Below are positions 22,475-28,465 of a DNA stretch of 39,029 nt, in pieces. The DNA lies in the IMG/VR virus record IMGVR_UViG_3300022818_000006, positions 1 to 39,029 of that record; one strand, written 5' to 3'. Within the stretch, counting starts at the first letter, position 1, and every line of letters begins with the position of its first letter. The notes under the pieces are model-generated. The model was not told the origin of the DNA. It ran no database searches and worked only from the letters and a program-made list of their open reading frames with translations. The stretch is from a virus. The translations under genes and the position numbers were made by a program.

Positions 22475-23236
22475 ATGCAAAGACTAGTATGTTGGTTTAG
22501 CTGTGGTGCCGCCAGTGCGGTTGCCACAAAGTTGGCGATTGCGGCCTATGGCCTGACGCATGAAATTGTGGTTGCCCGCTGCGTGGTGCGCGAAGAGCAT
22601 ACCGACAACGACCGCTTCGCCGCTGACTGTGAGAAGTGGTTCGGCTTGCCGATCACGAACATGATTGCGGCTGACTATGACGGTAGCGTTTACAACGTAA
22701 TCACCAAGCGCAAATACATTGCCGGGAACGAAGGCGCACCCTGCACGATGCTGCTGAAAAAGAAGGTGCGCGAGGACTTCCAGCGGTCCGACGACAAGCA
22801 TGTATTCGGGTACTGCGCGGAAGAACAAGGCCGGTACGATGACTTTTTGGACGCCAACAATATCGACTGTGAAGTGCCGCTGATTGATCGCCAGTTGAGC
22901 CATGCAAACTGCTTGGCGATGATTCAAGACGCTGGAATCGAATTGCCGACTATGTACAAGTTGGGCTACCAGCACAACAACTGCATTGGCTGCGTGAAGT
23001 CTTCAGGCGCCGGCTACTGGAACAAGATCAAGCTGGATTTCCCCGAGCGGTTTTGGATGATGGCCGGAATGTCCCGCGCACTGGGGGTGAAGATGGTAAA
23101 GATCACCGTCGCCAAAAACACAGAGGAGCGCATTTACCTCGACGAATTGAAACCCGGCGTAGGCCGATACCAAGACGAGCCCGAGATTCAGTGCGGCATT
23201 TTTTGTGAAGCCGCGCAACGTGAACTTGCGGCATAA
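22475..23236 (+). CDS. Cassette 3: PAPS-reductase/ATP-pyrophosphatase-like protein
   Basis: 253 residues from ATG 22475 (AAGGGAA site). The N-terminal PP-loop variant is WFSCGAASAVATKLA (residues 7-21). Further blocks seen in this family are GAPCTMLLKKKVREDFQR, HVFGYCAEEQGR and GYQHNNCIGCVKSSG with two Cys, and RIYLDELKPG near the C-terminus. It resembles phage- and island-borne PAPS reductase-like proteins related in fold to DndC, so it may use ATP for sulfur or nucleotide chemistry; the reaction is unknown. The upstream ATG at 22448 lies inside attC 2 and is rejected. The stop is in the R'' box of attC 3. It is by far the largest cassette gene. Confidence 0.85.
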   Translation: MQRLVCWFSCGAASAVATKLAIAAYGLTHEIVVARCVVREEHTDNDRFAADCEKWFGLPITNMIAADYDGSVYNVITKRKYIAGNEGAPCTMLLKKKVREDFQRSDDKHVFGYCAEEQGRYDDFLDANNIDCEVPLIDRQLSHANCLAMIQDAGIELPTMYKLGYQHNNCIGCVKSSGAGYWNKIKLDFPERFWMMAGMSRALGVKMVKITVAKNTEERIYLDELKPGVGRYQDEPEIQCGIFCEAAQRELAA

Positions 23237-23287
23237 CGCTGGCGGTAAGCCGCCGCGTAGCGAGTCGGATTGACCAACCTGTTAGCC
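23231..23287 (+). other. attC site 3
   Basis: R'' GCATAAC (23231-23237) and R' GTTAGCC (23281-23287). Stem GGTAAGCCG pairs with CGGATTGACC with an extra base on the right. 57 bp. Confidence 0.9.
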
Positions 23288-23331
23288 GTCGCAGGACAAA
23301 CGACGGCAATAAAACTTTGAAAGACCAAACC

Positions 23332-23661
23332 ATGAGCAACACTGAAAACGACATTGAAGCCCTGATACAGGCCAAAGGATTGACCCGCCCTCGACTGACG
23401 CCGCAAGACGTGGACGCCGCGATTAAGGACGAGACTTACACAACGCTGCCGAGCGACAAGGTGATGGTATGTGAACTTACCTTGCGCAATGGATTCACGG
23501 TTCGCGGCGAGGCGGCGGTGGTAAGTAAAGCAAACTTCAACGAGGAAGTTGGCCGAAAGATCAGCCGCGAGAACGCACGAAACAAAGTGTGGGAGTTGGA
23601 AGGCTACCTTCTGCAAGAGCGCCTGTATCAATCCGTGGTCCCGCCGCAGTCACCGACCTAA
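23332..23661 (+). CDS. Cassette 4: phage Gp49/Gp66-like family protein
   Basis: 109 residues from ATG 23332; the ribosome site is weak. The pattern LTPQDVDAAIKDE, VCELTLRNGFTVRGEAAVV and FNEEVGRKISRENARNKVWE matches the phage N4 Gp49/Sf6 gene 66 family, small proteins of unknown function otherwise found in phages and prophages. Here it is in an integron cassette, so a phage gene seems to have been turned into a cassette. The stop lies in the first of two 23-bp repeats, and attC 4 follows 55 bp later. Confidence 0.85.
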   Translation: MSNTENDIEALIQAKGLTRPRLTPQDVDAAIKDETYTTLPSDKVMVCELTLRNGFTVRGEAAVVSKANFNEEVGRKISRENARNKVWELEGYLLQERLYQSVVPPQSPT

Positions 23662-23691
23662 AGGCCACGCAGTCACCGACCTAAAGGCCAC
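23646..23691 (+). repeat. 23-bp direct duplication at the end of cassette 4
   Basis: Two identical 23-bp copies (23646-23668, 23669-23691; core CACCGACCTAAAGGCCAC) plus a partial third. The stop codon of cassette 4 is in the first copy, so the duplication did not extend the protein. Confidence 0.95.
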
Positions 23692-23716
23692 GCCGTCACC
23701 GATGAAACTTGGTGAC

Positions 23717-23764
23717 GGCTAACGCAAAGGTCATCGGCTTGTCCGATGGACCGACCTGTTAAAC
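23717..23764 (+). other. attC site 4
   Basis: R'' GGCTAAC (23717-23723) and R' GTTAAAC (23758-23764). Stem GGTCATCGG pairs with CCGATGGACC, nine pairs with a single extra base on the right arm, around a CTTGT loop. 48 bp; the clearest hairpin of the set. Confidence 0.95.
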
Positions 23765-23785
23765 CGAATTTTTACCGAGGCCACC

Positions 23786-24043
23786 ATGGATGATAAGTGC
23801 ATGAATTGCAGATTTTGGAGCGTTTACGAAGTCGATGAAGCGGCAACATTCAAGCGCGGAACGTGCCGACGATTTCCGCCAGTGATTGACCTCATCGCTG
23901 TGAACGAGGAAGTGACGTTCTACAAAGAAAACGGCAAAGATGAGCCGGATGAGAACAGCCATTGCCCGACAGTTTGGACGCAATCAAGAACATGGCAAGA
24001 CGAATGGTGTGGGGAATATCAACCGATGCGGTTTAACGCTTGA
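23786..24043 (+). CDS. Cassette 5 protein, Cys-rich, unknown function
   Basis: Eighty-five residues from ATG 23786, 22 bases after R'. The pattern CMNCRFW, later GTCRRFPP, HCP and EWCGEY resembles a known type of small Cys-rich protein (C-x-x-C-R-F-W ... C-R-R ... W-C-G-E) found in phages and proteobacteria, probably metal binding. The last residues are encoded by the R'' box of attC 5 (FNA from the GTTTAACGC stretch). Confidence 0.75.
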   Translation: MDDKCMNCRFWSVYEVDEAATFKRGTCRRFPPVIDLIAVNEEVTFYKENGKDEPDENSHCPTVWTQSRTWQDEWCGEYQPMRFNA

Positions 24044-24097
24044 AGTGAGCGGGCTGAGCGGCTTTTTGCGAAGCTCCGCTCGACTGATGGGTTGGGC
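24031..24097 (+). other. attC site 5
   Basis: R'' GTTTAAC (24031-24037) and R' GTTGGGC (24091-24097), both perfect matches to RYYYAAC and GTTRRRY. Stem AGTGAGCGG pairs with CCGCTCGACT with one extra base on the right. 67 bp. Confidence 0.93.
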
Positions 24098-24121
24098 GGC
24101 AACGTAACTACGGAGAAAAGA

Positions 24122-24433
24122 ATGGCACAACTGATTTTGCACAAAGACGGAGCCTACAACATATACACGACGGTTGCTGACGGCGCTTGCTACGAAAGCG
24201 CACTGACGCTGGAGCAGCTAACAGAAGTGATTCGCGAAGAACGAGGCGAGCAAGGTTTGCGCGAACTGCCGGCCCGACTGGAGCGGGCGCACCGAACAGG
24301 GTGCAGTTCCATGCTCGATCCCGGCACGCTCGAAGAGTGCATTTCGTGCAACCGCGCCGGCCAGGACGAAACCGAATTGTCGGTTGATGAGTTCGTGGCG
24401 AAATACCTGACATTGACGCCCAACGCAATGTAG
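24122..24433 (+). CDS. Cassette 6 protein, unknown function
   Basis: 103 residues from ATG 24122 (CGGAGAAAAG site), 25 bases after the R' box. It begins MAQLILHKDGAYNIYTTVAD. The middle is Glu/Arg-rich helix (EVIREERGEQGLRELPARLE) and the C-terminus acidic (TELSVDEFVAKYLTL). A start at the upstream TTG would run through attC 5. The stop is just after the R'' box of site 6. No family recognised. Confidence 0.65.
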   Translation: MAQLILHKDGAYNIYTTVADGACYESALTLEQLTEVIREERGEQGLRELPARLERAHRTGCSSMLDPGTLEECISCNRAGQDETELSVDEFVAKYLTLTPNAM

Positions 24434-24461
24434 ACCGTCGCCTATTTCAGCAAGATTAGAC
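24418..24461 (+). other. attC site 6, degenerate or truncated
   Basis: R'' GCCCAAC (24418-24424) is intact and exactly complements the R' of attC 5. The other half is poor: the nearest candidate R' is ATTAGAC (24455-24461). A weak CGTCG/CGACG stem surrounds it. This may be the end of the array where phage sequence resumed. Confidence 0.55.
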
Positions 24462-24490
24462 GACGAAATATCCACAGGAAAGGACGAATC

Positions 24491-24946
24491 ATGAGCGAGA
24501 AACGCTGCAAATTTAAAGAAGGCACTCACAACTGCGGAAGTTATGCCTTCAACCTACACCAAGAGGGGATTGATCAGGGGAAGTACTGTGACAGGCATTA
24601 CTGGCAGAACCAGTGTTCGTTTCAGAAGAACCTATTGGACGAGCAGCAATGCACGATCAAGGCACTGAATGCTTGTATCGGTGCTGCAGACACGTCTCTT
24701 GAGACTATCAAAGTTGTGGATAGGTTGAGAGCGGAACTTGACCAGCTCCATTGTGATTCAGTGCGCATGCGCCTGGGGCTAATCATCGCAGACTACCGGG
24801 ACAAGCAGCAACGCGATAGAGCACTGCTATGTGAGACCACCCCCGTAGGACGCGTGTCTATGATACTGGGCTCGAAAGTCGGTTATCTGACAAATACAGA
24901 TTTGGCTGTTGGAACACTGCTTTACGCTGGGTTGATACAGGACTGA
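24491..24946 (+). CDS. Zinc-finger-like early protein, last gene of the plus operon
   Basis: A 151-residue protein, ATG 24491 (AAAGGA site). The N-terminus CKFKEGTHNCGSYAFN, then KYCDRHYW, looks like a zinc-binding motif and is related to the cassette 2 protein. The middle and C-terminal two thirds are coiled and helical (SLETIKVVDRLRAELDQ). Composition is closer to the phage's own genes than to the cassettes. It ends 29 bp before the last late gene, with which it converges. Role unknown. Confidence 0.7.
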   Translation: MSEKRCKFKEGTHNCGSYAFNLHQEGIDQGKYCDRHYWQNQCSFQKNLLDEQQCTIKALNACIGAADTSLETIKVVDRLRAELDQLHCDSVRMRLGLIIADYRDKQQRDRALLCETTPVGRVSMILGSKVGYLTNTDLAVGTLLYAGLIQD

Positions 24947-24975
24947 CAAGGATGAGAGTAATCTGAAGGAGTAAA

Positions 24976-25206
24976 TCAAACGTTCAACAGTGCCTTTAGC
25001 TGCATGATCAGCCCGATGATCGGTGCGCTGATGGATGGCCCAAGATTTGAAGCCTCAACCCCGATGGCATCAATTAAGGGAATGGCTGGGGCCAGTGCAG
25101 CAAGGGCGCTTGCGCTGATTGACGCTTGGGTCGTGACAGCGTTGAGTAAAATTTGAGCATTTGCTACGGCCTGAGCGTCTTGAGTGGCTTGTTCGGTAAG
25201 TGTCAT
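24976..25206 (-). CDS. Small Ala/Leu-rich protein, unknown function
   Basis: Seventy-six residues from ATG 25206 (AGGAG site), the last gene of the late strand. It is rich in Ala, Ile and Leu (ASALAALAPAIPLIDAIG, IIGLIMQLKALLN), which suggests helices, possibly membrane-contacting. Downstream of a terminator, so it is either low read-through or has a promoter I did not find. Confidence 0.6.
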   Translation of the reverse strand: MTLTEQATQDAQAVANAQILLNAVTTQASISASALAALAPAIPLIDAIGVEASNLGPSISAPIIGLIMQLKALLNV

Positions 25207-25230
25207 CTGGTTCTCCTAAGTCTCAACCAC

Positions 25231-25269
25231 AAAGAAAAAGCCCAGTACACCCACATGATGATACTGGGC
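25231..25269 (-). terminator. Rho-independent terminator after the 25280-25972 gene
   Basis: On the minus strand, GCCCAGTA pairs perfectly with TACTGGGC (25262-25269 and 25240-25247) around a 14-base loop and is followed by TTTTTCTTT (25239-25231). Confidence 0.85.
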
Positions 25270-25279
25270 AGCATGATGC

Positions 25280-25972
25280 TTAGGCCACGTTGTTAGCAGC
25301 GCTGTTGGTATTAGCGCCCATCGTGCCGAAGTTCACGGTCTTCTGAGTAGCTGCTTGGAACTGGCTATGCAGCGCGTTGATCTGCGAAGACAGCGCAGCG
25401 GTTTGCAGGTTGCTCATGCCGTCGCGGTAGTGGCGCGAATCGCCACGGTGCTCGATGATTTCAGCCTGACGTTCGGACAAGGTGCGGTTCAGCTCTTCCA
25501 TCTTCAAAGTGTTGATCAGAGCGCGAGTGGTGTTGCCATCAGCGACGATAGCGTATCCGATCTGAGCTTGCCCAAGGGCGCTGGCGGCGGCGGTCTTGGC
25601 ACCTTCCAGAGCGGTAGCAGCTTGGCCAGCAGCAGCAGTGGCATTGACAGCGGCCAGGGTGTTGGCGAACTGCATGTCAGTACCGGCCTTCAGCGCCGCC
25701 AGAGCTGTGGCATTCGAGAAGTTTTGCGATTGCGCGGCAATGAAGTATGCAGTATCCTGCGCCACAACACGGTCAGCTTCGGTGCCGGTGCGGTCAGAGT
25801 TGGCCCAGCCAGCGGTCTTCACGGTATCTTGCAGGTCACTTGCCTCTTTGGCGGCTTCCCGGCGAATGTTCGAGCCAATCGACTCCTGTTCACGCCGAAT
25901 GTCAGCGTGGTCTCGCACAAGATCAGATGTGTCCAGTTGCCCAGTTACGGTGCCAGTTACTAGTTCAGACAT
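25280..25972 (-). CDS. Late Ala-rich coiled protein, unknown function
   Basis: A 230-residue protein, ATG 25972 with AAGGA upstream. N-terminal 60 residues are charged (RDHADIRREQESIGSNIRRE), followed by Ala-rich heptads (residues 80-145) and a Gln/Ser/Ala C-terminus. I recall similar Ala/Gln-rich proteins late in phage genomes, perhaps virion-associated. Own operon-end terminator downstream; a stem-loop sits at its ribosome site. Confidence 0.7.
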   Translation of the reverse strand: MSELVTGTVTGQLDTSDLVRDHADIRREQESIGSNIRREAAKEASDLQDTVKTAGWANSDRTGTEADRVVAQDTAYFIAAQSQNFSNATALAALKAGTDMQFANTLAAVNATAAAGQAATALEGAKTAAASALGQAQIGYAIVADGNTTRALINTLKMEELNRTLSERQAEIIEHRGDSRHYRDGMSNLQTAALSSQINALHSQFQAATQKTVNFGTMGANTNSAANNVA

Positions 25973-25983
25973 GGTGTATCCTT

Positions 25984-26012
25984 AAGGAGCGGCGCGGATT
26001 GGCCGCTTCCTT
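25984..26012. promoter_or_regulatory. Stem-loop at the ribosome site of the 25280-25972 gene
   Basis: AAGGAGCGGC (25984-25993) pairs with GCCGCTTCCTT (26002-26012) with one bulged base and an 8-base loop. On the minus strand the second arm ends CTCCTT directly in front of the AAGGAT ribosome site, so it could modulate translation of this gene. It can also form in transcripts of the other strand. Confidence 0.45.
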
Positions 26013-26078
26013 AGTGTGCGCTGCCGAACAGTGCAGAGTGACAGTTCGTAGTACAAGCCCGTATCACAGGAGGCCAGT

Positions 26079-26297
26079 ATGGGTATTCAAGACGAACGCC
26101 AGTCGCGCCGGGTTGACGCGATGCTCGCTTTCTCAGTCCGCTTGTCTGCGTGGCATGCGCATCATGCACGGCAGATTGGGGAGGGGAATATGGGGGTTGG
26201 GATCAGGGTGGCCCTGGAAGGCCACGAGCGGCGGCGGCGAATGACGCTCCCGTTTGACGTGGAGCGCAGGACGTATCAGCGCCGGAGGACTACTTAA
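26079..26297 (+). CDS. Small basic protein in reverse orientation (moron-like)
   Basis: Seventy-two residues, ATG 26079 with a strong AGGAGG ribosome site, on the plus strand inside the minus-strand late operon. It is Arg-rich with a basic C-terminus (HERRRRMTLPFDVERR). A promoter-like pair GTGACA and TATCAC lies just upstream with about 18 bases between. Own signals in reverse orientation are the mark of morons expressed independently of the phage program. Function unknown; it could bind nucleic acid. Confidence 0.6.
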   Translation: MGIQDERQSRRVDAMLAFSVRLSAWHAHHARQIGEGNMGVGIRVALEGHERRRRMTLPFDVERRTYQRRRTT

Positions 26298-26344
26298 GCG
26301 GCGCCGCGTTGGCAATAAGTTCGTTCGTCTAAGATTACCGCAGC

Positions 26345-26875
26345 TCACCCGCGATTGTCTGTCGGAATACCCGGGTCGGCCTGGGCCTTACCGCGAAACC
26401 AACTTGCTACTCCAAGTACACCACCGATAGCGAACCAGGCTTCAGTAGGAACTGTGGGCACAGGCATCTTGAGCAGGGGCAGCACAAAGTACACGCCCAG
26501 GAACATAACCCCGAACACGAAACCCACGAAAGGGCGCCATGTGTATGTTGGCCAATGGTCAGAGTTGGCCTCTGCCTGCATGGTTTGATTGACTGCCAAG
26601 ATTGCGGAGGTATCCGCAGCAATGCGGTTTGCCTCCGACTGGACCAGCAAAGCCTGTAGATCGACTTGTCGGGTAGCCTCAATCTGCTTGATTTTTACGG
26701 CAGCGTCAGGGTTAACCGCCAGTGCCTGGGAGATTTCATCAGGGGTATTGCCAACGCTAAGAGCACTAGCCACCATAGCACCCATAGCCGTACCGGCAGG
26801 GCCACCAATCAAGGTTCCAACGAGTGGTGCGAATTTACCTACCGTGGAGCTTAAATCTTTCCATTCCATGTTCAT
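26345..26875 (-). CDS. Holin (3-TM type)
   Basis: A 176-residue protein, ATG 26875 with AAGGAGA. Hydrophobic segment about residues 18-40 (PLVGTLIGGPAGTAMGAMVA), a charged/Gln-rich central region, then two segments at about 115-135 (FVGFVFGVMFLGVYFVLPLL) and 145-160 (FAIGGVLGVASWF). This is the layout of the GTA-type three-TM holin family. It lies just downstream of the endolysin gene. It would form inner-membrane holes at lysis. Confidence 0.8.
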   Translation of the reverse strand: MNMEWKDLSSTVGKFAPLVGTLIGGPAGTAMGAMVASALSVGNTPDEISQALAVNPDAAVKIKQIEATRQVDLQALLVQSEANRIAADTSAILAVNQTMQAEANSDHWPTYTWRPFVGFVFGVMFLGVYFVLPLLKMPVPTVPTEAWFAIGGVLGVASWFRGKAQADPGIPTDNRG

Positions 26876-27008
26876 TCTCCTTGTTTAACTTGTGGTCTTG
26901 CTTGGCCCGTTCTTCACGGTCCAGCTTGGCGTACACCGCCTTTAGCTGCTGGTCAATCGTGTGTGGGATCAACACCGTGTAAGGATTTATCGGTTGCCGC
27001 TTGATCAT
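26835..27008 (-). CDS. Small basic protein, unknown function
   Basis: Fifty-seven residues, ATG 27008 with AGGGGG upstream. It starts MIKRQPINPYTVLIPHTIDQ and is then charged coil (QLKAVYAKLDREERAKQ). It overlaps the holin start by 41 bp and the next upstream gene by 4 bp (ATGA). The coupling suggests it is real; it has no membrane segment. Role unknown. Confidence 0.55.
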   Translation of the reverse strand: MIKRQPINPYTVLIPHTIDQQLKAVYAKLDREERAKQDHKLNKENEHGMERFKLHGR

Positions 27009-27229
27009 GATAAACCCCCTGACTCCGCCCAACGTAGTGCCTTGTTTGTCATAAACATGGCCTCAGCACAGGTCATGCGTGACGACCTGATGAACAAATC
27101 ACCATCCTCGTCGTAGCCGATAATCAACACATCTTGCAAGTGCTTCGATTCAGCATCCACCAATGCGCTTTGCAGGGCTTGCTCGCAAGTCATTGTGGTT
27201 GCCGGTGGTAGACGTAGAAGGTTTGTCAT
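27005..27229 (-). CDS. Small conserved phage protein, unknown function
   Basis: Seventy-four residues, ATG 27229 overlapping the endolysin stop (ATGA). The central VLIIGYDEDGDLFIRSSRMT and following helix AEAMFMTNKALR match a pattern I recall in many phage small proteins of unknown role. Mixed alpha/beta. Gene order puts it in the lysis cluster. Confidence 0.65.
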   Translation of the reverse strand: MTNLLRLPPATTMTCEQALQSALVDAESKHLQDVLIIGYDEDGDLFIRSSRMTCAEAMFMTNKALRWAESGGLS

Positions 27230-27852
27230 GAAAGCGCCTTTCTTGCAAGTCCGGTAAGCCTATCTCGATCAGCTAGACCGATGATCCCGCCATTCACAAA
27301 CCGTGTGACTTTTTCAATATCCCCAATGGCTGAATCAGGAATTCGATCCTCCCACCAGTGAACACAGGCTTCAAGCGCAAAGTGAGGCTGCTCTAGCAGT
27401 CCGGGAAGTGTGACCAGATCCTGCCCCATGAGCTTTCCAACAAACTCATAGTTTGCTTTGCCGGTGATCTGGATCGGGGAACGGCCACGATACCGCCAGC
27501 CATCACCCGGCTCAGTGTTGCCCATGCGACCACCATAAACTTTGTTCGCCAGGGCTTCGGAATTGTGCTCGTAGGGTTTGGCATCACTGATCATCGGGAA
27601 ACGCTTGGGCCACACCAGGCACAGCCGCTCTGCGCTGTAATCAAGACTCTCGACCATCCGGCGCAGCCCGTCACTCTCATGCAAGAGTTGGCCCAGAAAG
27701 TCATCGAGTTCTTCTGCACCAAACGAGAAACTCTCTTCCCCGATCACGGCAGCAAACACCAAGGCCCATTCGAGTGAAGTAGCCATACCCACCCCGCATT
27801 GCATCAGGATGTGGTGCCAGTCGCTAGCGTCGTGCTTAACGGTTTTGATCAT
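27226..27852 (-). CDS. GH19-family endolysin (chitinase-like lysozyme)
   Basis: 208 residues from ATG 27852; a GTG at 27912 would add 20 residues. GH19 signatures: QLLHESDGL with catalytic Glu59 and VESLDYSAERL with second acid Glu68, then GNTEPGDGWRYRGRSPIQITGKANY (residues 111-135; a hallmark substrate-cleft loop), and FALEACVHWW. It would cleave the glycan chains of host peptidoglycan. No signal peptide is seen, so it depends on the holin encoded about 350 bp downstream. It is in the lysis cluster of small membrane and lysis genes. Confidence 0.92.
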   Translation of the reverse strand: MIKTVKHDASDWHHILMQCGVGMATSLEWALVFAAVIGEESFSFGAEELDDFLGQLLHESDGLRRMVESLDYSAERLCLVWPKRFPMISDAKPYEHNSEALANKVYGGRMGNTEPGDGWRYRGRSPIQITGKANYEFVGKLMGQDLVTLPGLLEQPHFALEACVHWWEDRIPDSAIGDIEKVTRFVNGGIIGLADRDRLTGLARKALS

Positions 27853-27946
27853 AGAGGCCACCCGAAGAAGTGGAATAGTGCCCACATGGTCCAAAAGTAT
27901 AGCCCCATGCACCCGCTGAAAGTAGCTGCCTGAAATAGACGGTTAC

Positions 27947-28066
27947 TCATAGATAAGGCCACAGCTTGGGGATAGACGCCTCGTGCGCCAATGGCAAAAT
28001 GCTGCCCCACCAGAAATCCATGAATTGACGCATACGCAAGAAATAGGTTTCAGCTTCGTTGTTCAT
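27947..28066 (-). CDS. 39-residue protein in the lysis region
   Basis: ATG 28066 overlaps the previous stop (ATGA) with AAGGA upstream. Starts MNNEAETYFLRMRQFMDFW and continues GSILPLAHEASIPKLW; aromatic and helical. A longer frame to 28198 overlaps the upstream gene and is not used. Role unknown; possible lysis accessory. Confidence 0.5.
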   Translation of the reverse strand: MNNEAETYFLRMRQFMDFWWGSILPLAHEASIPKLWPYL

Positions 28067-28410
28067 TTCGGTCCTTCTAAAAAAGCTCTCCATGTAGCAA
28101 CAGTAGCAAACCCGAGAATACCAAACAGCCCCCATTTCACAACAGAAGCGCGTAGATCGGTCCAAAACTTTGCTGATGCGTCTGCCTTCTTGATCCACGC
28201 CTCATGGGCGCTACGGTGTCCGTCGGGGTCATCGTCAGGGAAGGCGCGGGTTATGTACTCCCGGTACACCTGCTGCTCTTTTCTAATCTCTCTCACTTCA
28301 ACAAAAATTTGGCGAATTAGCTCCATGTTTGCATCAGTCTTTCGTTTGTCGAACTCCGGCAGAACGCTAACGTCAAAATCGAGTCGTGCAAAGTCAGAGT
28401 CGGTGCTCAT
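28063..28410 (-). CDS. Membrane-anchored coil protein of the lysis cluster
   Basis: A 115-residue protein; ATG 28410 (AAGGA site). A charged helix (ELIRQIFVEVREIRKEQQVY) is followed near the C-terminus by one hydrophobic helix (VVKWGLFGILGFATVATW), so it is a tail-anchored membrane protein. Proteins like this often accompany endolysin genes as holin-like or spanin-like partners. I cannot tell which. Its stop overlaps the next ATG. Confidence 0.65.
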   Translation of the reverse strand: MSTDSDFARLDFDVSVLPEFDKRKTDANMELIRQIFVEVREIRKEQQVYREYITRAFPDDDPDGHRSAHEAWIKKADASAKFWTDLRASVVKWGLFGILGFATVATWRAFLEGPK

Positions 28411-28465
28411 TGTTGGTCCTTCCAGATGCACAAACACTGATCCAGATCAATAAAACCAAACATAA

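Larger units (their letters stand above)
21783..24461 (+). mobile_element. Integron gene-cassette array without integrase (six cassettes)
   Basis: Seven attC-like sites bound six short genes, all on the plus strand. In each cassette the GTTRRRY-type R' box at its left is the exact reverse complement of the RYYYAAC-type R'' box of the attC at its right: GTTAGAA/TTCTAAC, GTTAAAT/ATTTAAC, GTTATGC/GCATAAC, GTTAGCC/GGCTAAC, GTTAAAC/GTTTAAC, GTTGGGC/GCCCAAC. All 24 variable positions match. Five of the six right-hand sites have complete, imperfect hairpins with unpaired bases on one arm. ATGs begin 21-44 bases after each R' box. No tyrosine integrase, attI or Pc promoter is present, so it is a CALIN-type array, probably transcribed from the 20770 promoter. 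Confidence 0.93.

Noticed and set aside
22484-22975. 163-residue minus-strand ORF opposite cassette 3
   Set aside because: The plus strand encodes a clear PAPS-reductase-like protein; the minus frame is a shadow.
23717-23764. Rho-independent terminators instead of attC sites
   Set aside because: Stems have unpaired bases on one arm, no U tract follows, and the matching R'/R'' pairs across all cassettes need the attC explanation.
24061-24432. Several Arg-rich ORFs in other frames over cassette 6
   Set aside because: High-GC shadows; only the frame from ATG 24122 has a ribosome site and ends at the attC R'' box.
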